Source of the DNA: Pseudonocardia oroxyli
GTDB taxonomy: Bacteria; Actinomycetota; Actinomycetes; Mycobacteriales; Pseudonocardiaceae
Assembly: GCF_900102195.1 (NCBI RefSeq)
Contig: NZ_FNBE01000015.1
Location: forward strand, 62,001-126,000
DNA: 64,000 nucleotides
Direction of reading: 5' to 3'
This document shows, piece after piece, positions 1-9,077 of this stretch. The stretch's first letter is position 1. Every line of letters starts with the position of its first letter. Made by a program: the position numbers and the translations under genes. The notes under the pieces were generated by a model. The model did not search any database, had not been told where the DNA came from, and saw nothing but the letters and a program-made list of their open reading frames with translations.

Positions 1-56
1 TCGGCCACCCGCTCGGCACGTCCACGGGCCCGAGCGGTGACGGCGTCGTCGGTCAC
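1..56 (-). CDS. Possible 5' end of a minus-strand gene, cut by the window edge
   Basis: A GTG codon at 56-54 opens a frame that stays open to the window edge (18 codons, start VTDDAVTARARGRAERVA). It lies 97 bp beyond the stop of the glycosyltransferase gene and has the same orientation, so it could be the next gene of that unit. Most third positions are G or C, as in neighbouring genes, but no good ribosome binding site is visible. The fragment is too short for a family call. Confidence 0.25.
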   Translation of the reverse strand, partial: MTDDAVTARARGRAERVA

Positions 57-153
57 CGCGTCAGGATGTCAGCCCCGCGGGCCTCCGGCACTCGCCGGAC
101 CGGCCGCTGTGGGCGGGATCCCGCGCTCGGGTCCGGCACACGGCGCCGGCCTT

Positions 154-1389
154 TCAGATCCGGTCGAAGAACGCGGCCAGGTCGCCGTGGACCGCGGGGG
201 GCTCGACGACCAGGGTCTCGGACCCGAACCCGCCGCGGTGCCCCCGCCGCGCCCGACCCAGCGCCCGCGTCGAGCGCAGCAGGGCCAGCGGCGCGCCGGC
301 GGGCGAGTGCAGCGCCACGCACCCCAGATCCTCGTCGACCAGCCGGGCCATCGCCGCCGCCAGCGCGGTCGGCGGCAGCACGCCGGTCACGTGGAGCCGG
401 GCCCGCGCGCGGCGGAGCTGGTCGAGCGACCACTCCCCCTCCTGCACCGCGGGGCCGTAGAGCTCGGCCGGGCCCCCGCGGATCCGCAGGTCCCGGTGGG
501 TCTGCCGGAGCAGCGCGTGCCGGGTGCGGATCGGGTCGGCGGCCGGGTCGACGTCGACGAGCACGTCCGCCACCGCGACCGGCAGCGGCGCCCCGCGGGT
601 GTGCGGCTCGGGGATCAGCGCGGCCAGGCGCGCGGACTCGCGGTCCTTCACCGCGGGATCGGCGGCCCGCCCGCCCCAGTCCACACCGTCGTGCCAGGCC
701 ACCGCGCCGCGCTCGCGGACCAGGACGGCGCCCGCGTTCCAGGCGCGGTAGGCCAGGTCCCAGTCCTCCCCGCCGTAGCCGACGAAGCGCTCGTCGAACC
801 CGCCGACGTCGTCGAACAGGGTCCGGCGGCAGGCCAGGACCGCGCTGATCACGTGGCGGAAGCTGCGCCCGTCGGCGTCGAGGAGGTCGCGGGTCCGGGC
901 GTAGGCCTCATCGAGCCAGGCGGGGTCGGGCAGCCGCGGGGCCGAGCGCGGGTCGGCCCCGGGCGGCAGCGCCGACAGGTCGGCGTGACACCGCCGCCCG
1001 ACGGCGAGGACGTCGCCGCACAGCGCCGCCCGCGCGGTCAGCACGGCGAGACAGTCCGGCTCGGGCACGGTGTCGGCGTCGAGGAAGACGAGGATCTCGC
1101 CGCGGACGTGGCGGGCGCCGAGGTTGCGCGCGGCGGCGGCCCGGAACCCCCGGTCCTCCTGGGTGACCACCCGCACGCCCGCCGGAACCTGCGGGAGGTG
1201 CCGCGACCCGTCGTCCGCGACGACGACGTCCACCGGCGGCAGGGTCTGGTCGGCCAGCGCGGCGAGCGTGCGGGCGAGCAGGCGGGCCTGTTCGTAGTGG
1301 CAGACCACCACGCCGACCTCGGGCCGCGGGGCGGTGCGCGGGTCGAGCAGGTCCCACCGGTTCCCCGGGACGGACCGGTCGCTCAGCAT
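154..1389 (-). CDS. Glycosyltransferase family 2 with a degenerate C-terminal GT-like extension
   Basis: A 411-residue cytoplasmic glycosyltransferase, probably using a nucleotide sugar to extend a surface glycan; donor and acceptor cannot be read from sequence. The N-terminal half is a GT-A fold: a VVVADDGS-type nucleotide loop, the metal motif FLDADT, then the galactosyltransferase-like segment GGFDERFVGYGGEDWDLAYR. The last 130 residues contain DVDPAADPIRTRHALLRQTHRDL, which resembles the start of a second GT2 domain that has lost its DXD motif. The ATG at 1389 overlaps the stop of the preceding gene by 7 bases, so translation is probably coupled. Last complete gene of a three-gene minus-strand unit (3292 to 154). 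Confidence 0.85.
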   Translation of the reverse strand: MLSDRSVPGNRWDLLDPRTAPRPEVGVVVCHYEQARLLARTLAALADQTLPPVDVVVADDGSRHLPQVPAGVRVVTQEDRGFRAAAARNLGARHVRGEILVFLDADTVPEPDCLAVLTARAALCGDVLAVGRRCHADLSALPPGADPRSAPRLPDPAWLDEAYARTRDLLDADGRSFRHVISAVLACRRTLFDDVGGFDERFVGYGGEDWDLAYRAWNAGAVLVRERGAVAWHDGVDWGGRAADPAVKDRESARLAALIPEPHTRGAPLPVAVADVLVDVDPAADPIRTRHALLRQTHRDLRIRGGPAELYGPAVQEGEWSLDQLRRARARLHVTGVLPPTALAAAMARLVDEDLGCVALHSPAGAPLALLRSTRALGRARRGHRGGFGSETLVVEPPAVHGDLAAFFDRI

Positions 1390-2312
1390 CGGCCCGCCGC
1401 CGCCCGGCTCCGGAGGACGTCGCGGTAGAGCGCGCGGTGCGCCGCACCCACGTCCGGCCAGGCGGGCGGTGTGTCGAGCCACGTCGTGGCCGGGTGCGCC
1501 ACGGCCCGGTCGAGTGCCGCGGCGAGGTCCGCGGTCGGGGCGAGCGCCCCGGTGTCCGCCGCGACCTCGTCCGCGTACGCCCCCGCGGCGGTGACCGGGC
1601 GACGGCCGTGGGCCAGCCAGGCCAGCAGCGACCCGCTGGCACTCACCCCGGGGTTGGCGACGAACGGCACCGTCGCGGCGCGCGCCGCGGCGGCCAGTTC
1701 CGCGTCGGTCAACGCTCCGGTGACCAGCACGCCCGCGGGCGCGGTGTGCCCCGGCGCGACCGCGCCCGCCGCGACCACCCGCACCCCGCGGCCCGCGGCC
1801 AGGTCCAGGGCCAGGTCGTGGCCCTTGCCCGGGTACACGAAGCCGAGCACGACCAGCGAGGGCCGCTGCGCCCACGCCGGCGCCGGGGCGGGCCGCGCCG
1901 GGAGTGGGAGCGGCAGCGGGATCACGCGGGCCAGGGCGCCCGCGACCCGGCGGACCCGCTCGGCCTCGTGCCGCGAGGAGACCACGACCGCGTCGGCGCA
2001 CGCGATCACCCGCCGGTAGCCGGCGGCGCGGCGGGCGTCCCGAGCGGGGTCGGGATCGGCGCCGGGGACGTCGTGCAGCGTGACGACCAGCGGTCGCCGC
2101 AGGTCCGCGGCCCACGTCGCGAAGGCGCTCGCGGCCGTGGCGACGTCGGGGCCGAAGAGCGCGTCGGTGAAGTGGGCGTGCACCAGGTCCGGCGGCCCGT
2201 CGTGTTCGAAGGGCTCGGAGATCTCGGAGAACCCCGCGAGCCCGGCGACCGCGCGGGCGTGTCGGACCACCCCGTGCCCCGGGTCGCCGGGTGCGTGGAC
2301 GGCGACCCTCAC
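1383..2312 (-). CDS. Short GT4-like glycosyltransferase
   Basis: A 309-residue GT-B type protein. The start MRVAVHAPGDPGHGVVRHAR, the segment DLVHAHFTD, the hinge-like LVVLGFVYPGKGHDLALDLA and the C-terminal GSLLAWLAHGRRPVTAAGAYADE fit a family 4 retaining glycosyltransferase, although it is shorter than the usual 350-400 residues and lacks a clean E-x7-E motif. The GTG at 2312 is chosen because it overlaps the upstream stop (GTGA), the usual coupling pattern in this locus. It lies between two other glycosyltransferases on the same strand, which suggests one glycan pathway. Substrate unknown. Confidence 0.75.
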   Translation of the reverse strand: MRVAVHAPGDPGHGVVRHARAVAGLAGFSEISEPFEHDGPPDLVHAHFTDALFGPDVATAASAFATWAADLRRPLVVTLHDVPGADPDPARDARRAAGYRRVIACADAVVVSSRHEAERVRRVAGALARVIPLPLPLPARPAPAPAWAQRPSLVVLGFVYPGKGHDLALDLAAGRGVRVVAAGAVAPGHTAPAGVLVTGALTDAELAAAARAATVPFVANPGVSASGSLLAWLAHGRRPVTAAGAYADEVAADTGALAPTADLAAALDRAVAHPATTWLDTPPAWPDVGAAHRALYRDVLRSRAAAGRC

Positions 2313-3292
2313 GCCGGCACCGGTGCCGTGACGGCCCGATACAGATCCAGGTGGGCCTGCGCGATCCGCTCCCGCTGCGCGGCCCGACCTCGCGCGGGCG
2401 CGCGCGGGAGGTGCCGCGCCCGGTGCAGCGCCGCCGCCACCGAGGCCGCCGTCCACCGGTGGACCAGGCAGGGCCCCTGCTCGCGGTAGTACCCGCAGTC
2501 CGGCACCAGCACCGGCGTCCCGAGGTCGTGGCAGGCCTCGGACCAGCCAGAATGGGTGCCCCACCGGTGCGGGAGGACGGACAGGTCGAGGCTCTCCAGG
2601 TAGGCCCACAGCTCGTCGTCGGTGAAGGGCGGGTGGACGTGCACCTCCACCCCCGGCAGCCCCGCGACGGCCCGGGCGGCGGCGCGGCCGCGGTCGTCGT
2701 CGTGGGCGTCGAACCGGATCCGCAGGTCCGGCGCGTCCGCCGCGGCCAGCAGGCGGGTGATCCCCACGGGGTCGGCGTTGGTGCGGACGGACTTCGCGTG
2801 CACGCCCACCACGAACCCCTCGTGCGGGCGCGGGACCGGCACCCGGTCCAGCGGCACGACGTGCGGGTGCGGGATCACCTGCGCAGTCCTCCCCCACCGC
2901 CGCGCGATCTCCGCGGCCGCGCCGGGGGTCAGCGTGACGAGCGCGTCCGCGGCGGGGACGAGGACGTCCAGGGCGGCGTCGTGCGCCGCGGGGTCCACGT
3001 GGTGGGGGTTGCGCAGGTCGTGGACGGTGAACACCAGCGGCGTCCCGGCCGCCCGCAGCGCCCCGACCAGCGCCGAGAGCTGCGCGGGGCGACAGGCGTC
3101 GAACCCGAAGTGCAGGTGGTAGACGTCGACGGTCCCGGCCTCGCGCCGGACCCGCTCGGGGTCCAGCCACGGCGAGGGCCACCACTGTCCCGCGGGCGCG
3201 CCGGGCACGGGCGGGTCCGGCAGCCGGACGACCCCGGGGCCACCGGTGTTCCGCACGTACGCATGCCCCTCGGGCACCGAGACCACCCGCAT
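2309..3292 (-). CDS. GT4-like glycosyltransferase
   Basis: A 327-residue glycosyltransferase of GT-B type. It has the N-terminal segment TVDVYHLHFGFD, an inter-domain segment GFVVGVHAKSVRTNADP and the nucleotide-sugar side GTHSGWSEACHDLGTPVLVPD, as expected for family 4. The ATG at 3292 follows a strong ribosome binding site (GAGGGAGGT about 4 bases upstream), which rules out the longer upstream frame. First gene of the minus-strand glycosyltransferase unit. It diverges from the WcbI-like gene, whose ATG lies 79 bp away, so the 78-bp gap must carry both promoters. Substrate unknown. Confidence 0.8.
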   Translation of the reverse strand: MRVVSVPEGHAYVRNTGGPGVVRLPDPPVPGAPAGQWWPSPWLDPERVRREAGTVDVYHLHFGFDACRPAQLSALVGALRAAGTPLVFTVHDLRNPHHVDPAAHDAALDVLVPAADALVTLTPGAAAEIARRWGRTAQVIPHPHVVPLDRVPVPRPHEGFVVGVHAKSVRTNADPVGITRLLAAADAPDLRIRFDAHDDDRGRAAARAVAGLPGVEVHVHPPFTDDELWAYLESLDLSVLPHRWGTHSGWSEACHDLGTPVLVPDCGYYREQGPCLVHRWTAASVAAALHRARHLPRAPARGRAAQRERIAQAHLDLYRAVTAPVPA

Positions 3293-3370
3293 GTGGACCT
3301 CCCTCTCGCGGGACGGGGAATGCCCGGCCGTCGGCGCGCGAAACCCCCGGACCCACCCGACGATGACCAC

Positions 3371-4285
3371 ATGGATCCCGGACGGCGGCGCCACTACGGC
3401 GCGTTCTACGACGGACCACCGCGCGGCCCCCTCGCCGTGGTGTGGGGCAACTGCCAGGCTGAGGCGCTGCGCGTCGCGCTCGCGCCGGGCCTGCCGTTGA
3501 CGACGGTCCGGGTGCCGCCGGTGCACGAGCTCACCGCCGCGGACCTGCCGCACGTCGCCCGGTTGTTGGCCCGGACCCGGCTGGTGGTGAGCCAGCCCGT
3601 GCGGGCGGACTACCGGGACCTGCCGATCGGCACCGCCCAGCTGCGCGCGCACCTGCCCGCGGACGCCCGCACCGTCGTGTGGCCGGTGATCCGCTACCGC
3701 GGGCTGCACCCGTGGACGGCGATCGTGCGCCACCCCTCGGACCCCGCCGCCGTGCCGCCGGTGGTGCCCTACCACGACCTGCGCACGCTCGGCGCCGCCG
3801 CGGGCCGGAGCCTCGGCAGGCCCGCGGCCGGGGCGTTCCGGGCCGTGGCCGAGCGTTCGGTCGCCGAGCTGGCCCGCCGCGAACGGGCCTGCGACGTCGG
3901 GGTGTCCGACGTGCTGCGCCCCCTCGGGCTCGACGCCGTGCACGTGCTCAACCACCCCGCCAACCCCGTCCTGCTGGCCCTGGCCGGACGCGTCCGCGCG
4001 CGCCTCGGGCTGCGCGGGGAGGTCGCCGACCCCGGCCGCGAGCTCCTGGGCGGGATCCGCGCCCCGCTCGACCCGCAGGTGCTCGACGCCCTCGGCCTCG
4101 ACCCCGACCGCGCCCGGCCGCACTGGCTCGTCCACGGCACCCCCGTCACGGAGGACGACGTCCGCGCGCCGCAGCTGCGGTGGTACGCGGACCACCCCGC
4201 CTGGGTGCCGGCCGGGCTGGAGCGCTACGCCGCCGACCTGGAGGTCCTGGGCTCGAGTTGTGCGTCCCCGCTCGGGGGCCGATGA
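3371..4285 (+). CDS. WcbI-like polysaccharide biosynthesis protein
   Basis: A 304-residue protein with the hallmark VVWGNCQAEALRVAL near residues 22-36. The GNCQ motif matches the WcbI/acetyltransferase-type family of capsule loci, whose founding member takes part in 6-deoxy-heptan capsule synthesis and binds CoA. It also has conserved-looking segments HLPADARTVVWPVIRYRG and DVLRPLGLDAVHVLNHPANP. The ATG at 3371 sits just after the divergent promoter region. It opens the plus-strand half of the glycan locus. A role in modifying a sugar or polysaccharide is inferred from the family and neighbours. Confidence 0.7.
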   Translation: MDPGRRRHYGAFYDGPPRGPLAVVWGNCQAEALRVALAPGLPLTTVRVPPVHELTAADLPHVARLLARTRLVVSQPVRADYRDLPIGTAQLRAHLPADARTVVWPVIRYRGLHPWTAIVRHPSDPAAVPPVVPYHDLRTLGAAAGRSLGRPAAGAFRAVAERSVAELARRERACDVGVSDVLRPLGLDAVHVLNHPANPVLLALAGRVRARLGLRGEVADPGRELLGGIRAPLDPQVLDALGLDPDRARPHWLVHGTPVTEDDVRAPQLRWYADHPAWVPAGLERYAADLEVLGSSCASPLGGR

Positions 4286-4409
4286 TCGGGGCGCCGGGTT
4301 CAGCAGCAGCTCGTGGCCGACCGACGACCTGCCTGCCCGCCATCCCCACGGCGCAGGACGACCGACCGTGGAGCGACCGACCCGTGCACACCTCGCCCAT
4401 CCAGTCCAC

Positions 4410-5459
4410 ATGAGACACCGGATCGCGCTCATCGCCTCCGCCCGCTACCCCCTCCGCGAACCGTTCCCGGGCGGTCTGGAGGCCCACACCTGGCAGCTGG
4501 CGACGGGGCTGCGCGAGCGGGGCCACGACGTCACCGTGTTCGGGGCGCCGGACTCCGACCGCAGGCTCGGCGTCCGGGCGATGGCCCGGCTCCCGGAGAT
4601 CTCGACCGACGCCCGCAGCGACGTCGGGATGCCCCCGGAGTGGTTCCTCGCCGAGCACCACGCCTACCTGCAGCTCATGCTCGACCTGGGCGCGGGCGGC
4701 CACACGGTCGTGCACAACAACTCGCTGCACTACCTGCCCGTCGCGATGGCCGCGAGCGTCCCGGCGCCGGTGCTGACCACCCTGCACACGCCGCCGACCC
4801 CGTGGCTGGAGTCCGCGGTCCGGATCCCGCGGGCGGGGACGGTGTTCGCGGCGGTGAGCCGGCACACCGCGGACCGGTGGCGCCCGCTGGGCGCCGACCC
4901 GGAGGTGATCCCGAACGGCGTCGACACCGACCGGTGGTCCCCCGGCCCCGGCGGCGGGTCGCCGGTGTGGTCGGGTCGGCTGGTCCGGGAGAAGGGCGTG
5001 GTCGAGGCCGTCCGGGCCGCCGACCGGGCGGGGACGGGGCTGCGCATCGCCGGTCCGACCCCCGACGCGGCGTACTTCCGGGACGAGGTCGCGCCGCTGC
5101 TGACCGACCGGATCCGGTACGTCGGACACCTCGACCACCGGCGGCTGGCCCGCCTCGTGGGGAGCGCGTCGGTCGCGGTGGTCTCCCCCTGCTGGGACGA
5201 GCCCTACGGCCTCGTCGTCGCGGAGGCGCTGGCCTGCGGCACCCCGGTGGCCGGGTTCGCCCGCGGTGCGCTGCCGGAGATCCTCGACGACGAGTGCGGG
5301 GTCCTCGCCGCGCCCGGCGACGTCGACGGGCTGGCCGCCGCGATCCGGGCCGCCGCCCGGCTCGACCGCGAGGCGGCGCGCCGCCGCGCCGAGACCGTCT
5401 GCTCGGTCGAGGCGATGATCACCGGGTACGAGCGGCTGTACGACGCGATCGCCGCATGA
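4410..5459 (+). CDS. Glycosyltransferase family 4
   Basis: A 349-residue retaining GT-B glycosyltransferase. Visible landmarks are the glycine-rich acceptor loop FPGGLEAHTWQLATGL, the inter-domain hinge VIPNGVDTDRWSPG and the donor-binding E-x7-E motif in EPYGLVVAEALACGTPVAGF. This is the canonical GT4 pattern. The ATG at 4410 is 124 bp after the WcbI-like gene; that gap shows no clear promoter or hairpin to me. The stop at 5459 overlaps the next start by four bases (ATGA), so the following two glycosyltransferases are probably co-translated. Confidence 0.88.
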   Translation: MRHRIALIASARYPLREPFPGGLEAHTWQLATGLRERGHDVTVFGAPDSDRRLGVRAMARLPEISTDARSDVGMPPEWFLAEHHAYLQLMLDLGAGGHTVVHNNSLHYLPVAMAASVPAPVLTTLHTPPTPWLESAVRIPRAGTVFAAVSRHTADRWRPLGADPEVIPNGVDTDRWSPGPGGGSPVWSGRLVREKGVVEAVRAADRAGTGLRIAGPTPDAAYFRDEVAPLLTDRIRYVGHLDHRRLARLVGSASVAVVSPCWDEPYGLVVAEALACGTPVAGFARGALPEILDDECGVLAAPGDVDGLAAAIRAAARLDREAARRRAETVCSVEAMITGYERLYDAIAA

Positions 5460-6472
5460 CCGTCCTCTACTACGTCCACCACCAGGGCAGCGGCCACGTG
5501 CACCGGGCGGTCGCGATCGCGTCCGCGCTCGCCGAGGACGCCGTGCCCGTGATCGGGCTGTCCAGCCTCCCGCGGCCCGTCGGGTGGCCCGGGGAGTGGA
5601 TCGACCTCCCCCTGGACACGGGTGGGCCCCTGGACGGCGAGGACGTGACCGCGGGCGGCACGCTGCACTGGGTCCCGCGTGGTCATCGAGGCCTCCGTGC
5701 GCGCACGGCGCTGGCGTCTCGTGCGCTCGCCGACCCCGCGGTCCGGCTGTGCGTGGCCGACGTGTCGGTGGAGATGGGGCTGCTCGCGCGGCTGCACGGC
5801 GTGCCGGTGGTGGTCGTGGGGCAACCCGGGGTGCGCGACGACCGGGCCCACCGGACCGTCTACGACCTCGCGACGCGCGTCCTGCTGCCCTGGCCCGCGC
5901 TGCCCGACCTGCTCCGCCCGCACCCCGACACCGCGGAACACGTCGGGGCGGTGTCGCGGTACGAGGGGCGCACCGCCGCACCCCCACCCGACGGGAACCG
6001 GGTGCTCGTGCTCTGGGGCCGGGGCGGCGCCGGGCCGGCGGCCGCGGACCTCGCCGCCGCGGCGGCGGCCACGCCGACCTGGTCGTGGGCGGTCACCGGC
6101 ACCGCAGGACCCGACGTGCCCGCGGGCGTCCGGCCGCTGGGGCACGTGCAGGACGTCTGGGCCGCGCTGGCCGAGGCGGACGTCGTGGTCACCCACGCCG
6201 GCCAGAACGCCGTCGCCGAGGTCGCCGCGGCCCGCCGCCCCGCGATCGTGCTGCCCCAGGCCCGACCGCACGGCGAGCAGGCGGCGACCGGGGCCGCCCT
6301 GGCCCGCCACGGCCTCGCCCAGGTGGCGGACGGCTGGCCCGCCGCCGAATGCTGGCCCGGTCTGCTGGGCGAGGCCCGCCGCCGCGGGGGCGCGGCGTGG
6401 GCGCAGTGGTCCGACGGGTCGGGTGTGGCGCGCGCCGCCCGGCTCCTCGCCGACGTCCGGGCGACCGCGTGA
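5456..6472 (+). CDS. GT1/MurG-like glycosyltransferase
   Basis: A 338-residue GT-B protein. It begins MTVLYYVHHQGSGHVHRAVA, the N-terminal loop seen in UDP-glycosyltransferases and MurG-like enzymes. Its C-terminal donor site reads ADVVVTHAGQNAVAEVAAA followed by RPAIVLPQARPHGEQ, the family 1/28 signature. Start and stop each overlap a neighbouring glycosyltransferase by four bases (ATGA at 5456, GTGA at 6469), so this is the middle gene of a tightly coupled trio. It likely adds one sugar to a glycan made by this locus; donor unknown. Confidence 0.8.
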   Translation: MTVLYYVHHQGSGHVHRAVAIASALAEDAVPVIGLSSLPRPVGWPGEWIDLPLDTGGPLDGEDVTAGGTLHWVPRGHRGLRARTALASRALADPAVRLCVADVSVEMGLLARLHGVPVVVVGQPGVRDDRAHRTVYDLATRVLLPWPALPDLLRPHPDTAEHVGAVSRYEGRTAAPPPDGNRVLVLWGRGGAGPAAADLAAAAAATPTWSWAVTGTAGPDVPAGVRPLGHVQDVWAALAEADVVVTHAGQNAVAEVAAARRPAIVLPQARPHGEQAATGAALARHGLAQVADGWPAAECWPGLLGEARRRGGAAWAQWSDGSGVARAARLLADVRATA

Positions 6473-7284
6473 ACACCGCCGTGGTCACGACCGTCGCGGG
6501 GCGGGCCGGGCACCTGCGCAGGCAGCGGGCCGCGCTGGGCGAGTGCCTGCACGACGGCCTGCACGTGGTCGTCGGGATGGGTGGGCCTGCGCCGGAGTCG
6601 CCGGGGCCCGAGACCGTCCGGCTCGAGGTCGACGCGTCGCCGGAGGGCCTGCCGCTCGCCGCCGCCCGGAACGCGGGGGCCGCCGCCGCCCTGGATCGCG
6701 GCGCCGACCTGCTCGTCTTCCTCGACGTGGACTGCATCCCCGGCCCGGACCTCCCGGCGTCCTACGCCGCGGCCGCCCGGGACGGCGCGCTGCTGTGCGG
6801 GCCCGTCCACTACCTTCCGCCCGCGGGACCCGGCGGGTACCCGACGAACGGGCTCGCCGACCTCGCTCCCCCGCACCCGGGGCGCCCGGCCCCGGCGCCC
6901 GGGCAGGTCGTCGCCGAGGACCGGGTGGAGCTGTTCTGGTCGCTGTCGTTCGCCGTGACGCCGCGGACCTGGCGGGCCCTCGGCGGGTTCGACGAGGGCT
7001 TCCGCGGCTACGGCGCCGAGGACACCGACTTCGCCCGGCGCGCCCGGGACCGCGGCGCCGAGATGTTCTGGGTGGGCGGCGCGCGGGCCTTCCACCAGCA
7101 CCACCCGCCCGCCCGGCAGGACGCCGACCGGGTCGCCGAGATCGTCCGCAACGCCGGCCGTTTCCACCGCCGCTGGGGCGACTGGCCGATGCGGGGCTGG
7201 TTGGAGGACCTGCACCGCGCGGGCAGGGTGGTCTTCGCACCCGAGGCGGGTGAGCTCAGCGTGGTGGCGCGGCCAGCTCCCTGA
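6469..7284 (+). CDS. Glycosyltransferase family 2 with galactosyltransferase-type C terminus
   Basis: A 271-residue GT-A enzyme. The metal-binding motif is LLVFLDVDCIPGPDL, and the C-terminal acceptor/catalytic segment is GGFDEGFRGYGAEDTDFARR, both typical of GT2 enzymes with a Glyco_transf_7C domain. GTG start at 6469 overlaps the previous stop. It is similar in design to the gene at 154-1389 but lacks that gene's extra C-terminal extension. Its 3' end overlaps the convergent gene by 29 bp, which leaves no room for a separate terminator. Confidence 0.85.
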   Translation: MNTAVVTTVAGRAGHLRRQRAALGECLHDGLHVVVGMGGPAPESPGPETVRLEVDASPEGLPLAAARNAGAAAALDRGADLLVFLDVDCIPGPDLPASYAAAARDGALLCGPVHYLPPAGPGGYPTNGLADLAPPHPGRPAPAPGQVVAEDRVELFWSLSFAVTPRTWRALGGFDEGFRGYGAEDTDFARRARDRGAEMFWVGGARAFHQHHPPARQDADRVAEIVRNAGRFHRRWGDWPMRGWLEDLHRAGRVVFAPEAGELSVVARPAP

Positions 7285-8503
7285 GACGGGCGACCGGCCA
7301 GCGGCGGTCGAACAGCGTCGGGTCGCCGGGATCCTCCGCGCGCAGCCCCTCGACGAGCCGGACGTAGCCGTCGAGATCCAGCCCGCGCAGCAGGTCGAGC
7401 AGGTCCGCGGCCTCCCCGGTGGCCGGTGCGACCGGGGCGACCAGCCGGTCGTAGAGCTGCACGACCTGCTCCACCATCGCGAGGTGGCGCGCGCCCGGGT
7501 CGACGGAGGGGAAGTTCGTGGCGGCCAGGTCCTCGGTGAACACGATCGGCTCGACGACCAGCGACGCCGGGCCGAAGGCCTGCGCCAGCAGGATCAGCAG
7601 CTCGACGTCGAACGTCTCGTGGAAGGCCGTGACCCGGCTCAGCACCGGCCGCAGCGCGGCGGCGTCGAAGGCCTTGAACCCCGCCTGGGTGTCCAGGACG
7701 TGCGCGAGGTCCGGCACCAGCATCGCCCGCACGACGTGCCGGAACAGCACGATCAGCTTGTCCGGCTTGTCGCCGGTGCTGTGCGGTTCGACCGACGGGC
7801 CGTCCGCCTTGGCCAGCACCGCTCCCGCCATGCCGTAGCGCTGCCCGAGCGCCGCGACCACGCCCTCCCCCGCCACGACCGGGGCGACCAGGGAGCCCAA
7901 CATGGCGAGGTTCGCCGAGAGGTCGGCGTCGGTGTAGCAGACGACGTCCGCGCCCGCGGCGACGGCGACGGCCAGCCCGGCGAGGATCGAGCCGCCCTTG
8001 CGGGACTGGTCGGTCGAGGTCAGCGTGTCGAAGGCCGGGGAGATCGACGGGCCGGCCTCGAGCACGTCGGCGAGCCGCAGCACGGACACCGCGCGGTGGC
8101 CCTCGGTCGGGTAGCCCTCGGCGGCGGCGATCGCGGCCATCGCCTCCGCGCTCGACGGCCGGTCGGGGCAGCCGTCGTCGACCGCGAGGATGCTCCAGGT
8201 CACCTCCGGCAGCCCGGCGGTCAGCCAGTCGAGCTGGCGGACCTTGACCCGCACGAAGTCCTCGCCGTGCGGGTGCTGCGCGCGGGTCGCCATCCGCCCG
8301 GTCTCGCCGTACATCGCCCACACCACGGTCAGGTGCACGGGGCCGGTCAGCGCGGCCAGCCGCCGCCGGGAGTCCGCCACGGCCCGGGCCTCCGCGTCGA
8401 CGGCGACCGGGACGGCCGCACCCGCGTCGGCGAGCAGGGCGGAGGCGGACCGGAGCACCGCCTCGTTCTGCTCGGGATCGGTGAGGTCGCGGGTGGGCTG
8501 CAT
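7256..8503 (-). CDS. GT2-fold glycosyltransferase-like protein
   Basis: A 415-residue protein with a GT-A core: SILAVDDGCPD for the nucleotide, VVCYTDADLSANLAML for metal binding, and a later DTQAGFKAFD segment like that in polyprenol-phosphate and other GT2 enzymes. The C-terminal 110 residues are not a family I recognise. The ATG at 8503 has only a weak ribosome binding site. It converges on, and overlaps, the plus-strand glycosyltransferase trio, so it has its own promoter. No transmembrane segment is evident. Confidence 0.72.
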   Translation of the reverse strand: MQPTRDLTDPEQNEAVLRSASALLADAGAAVPVAVDAEARAVADSRRRLAALTGPVHLTVVWAMYGETGRMATRAQHPHGEDFVRVKVRQLDWLTAGLPEVTWSILAVDDGCPDRPSSAEAMAAIAAAEGYPTEGHRAVSVLRLADVLEAGPSISPAFDTLTSTDQSRKGGSILAGLAVAVAAGADVVCYTDADLSANLAMLGSLVAPVVAGEGVVAALGQRYGMAGAVLAKADGPSVEPHSTGDKPDKLIVLFRHVVRAMLVPDLAHVLDTQAGFKAFDAAALRPVLSRVTAFHETFDVELLILLAQAFGPASLVVEPIVFTEDLAATNFPSVDPGARHLAMVEQVVQLYDRLVAPVAPATGEAADLLDLLRGLDLDGYVRLVEGLRAEDPGDPTLFDRRWPVARLRELAAPPR

Positions 8504-8557
8504 GGTGGATCAACCTAGCGAGTGTGACGATCCGGCCGTCACGGACGAGTACCCGGC

Positions 8558-9073
8558 ATGACTCACCAGCGGGGCCTCTCCGCGATCCTCCTGCTCGGCG
8601 CCCTGACCCTCGCCGGCTGCGCGTCCACCACCGCGGGCACGCCCACCGTCCAGGAGGCTCAGGAGCAGGCGGCCTCCCGGCTCCCCGGGGCGGACGCGGG
8701 CCCCCCGATCGACGGGTGTGCCCTGCTCAGCGCCGCCGAGGTGAGCGACCTGATCGGCGCGAACGACGGCGGGCGGCCCTCCGGGATCTCCACCGCGGGC
8801 GGCGGCTGCATGTGGGAGAACCAGACCACCTACCACAGCGTGACCGTCGAGGTCGGGAACCCCGGCTCGGCACCCGGCGGGGTGCTCCCGAAGTGGGACC
8901 CGATGCTGGGCGAGGAGCGCAAGGTCGGCACCGACATGCGCGACATCAACGGCGGCATCGAGTTCGCGGCGGGCGACCGGGACTGCATGGTCCAGGTCTC
9001 CACCACGGACGCGGCGGCGGACCGGGCGAGCGGGCTCGCGCTCGTCGAGAAGGTGCGCCAACGGGTCGGCTGA
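8558..9073 (+). CDS. DUF3558-type lipoprotein
   Basis: A 171-residue secreted lipoprotein. The signal peptide is GLSAILLLGALTLAGC with the lipobox cysteine at residue 21. The mature part has two further landmarks of the actinobacterial DUF3558 family: the early DGCALLSAAEVSDLIGA segment and GGGCMWENQ, suggesting a disulfide, plus a late Cys in GDRDCMVQV. Function of the family is unknown; it is extracellular and membrane-anchored. It diverges from the glycosyltransferase at 8503 and is followed at once by a strong palindromic hairpin. Confidence 0.8.
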   Translation: MTHQRGLSAILLLGALTLAGCASTTAGTPTVQEAQEQAASRLPGADAGPPIDGCALLSAAEVSDLIGANDGGRPSGISTAGGGCMWENQTTYHSVTVEVGNPGSAPGGVLPKWDPMLGEERKVGTDMRDINGGIEFAAGDRDCMVQVSTTDAAADRASGLALVEKVRQRVG

Positions 9074-9077
9074 GCCG

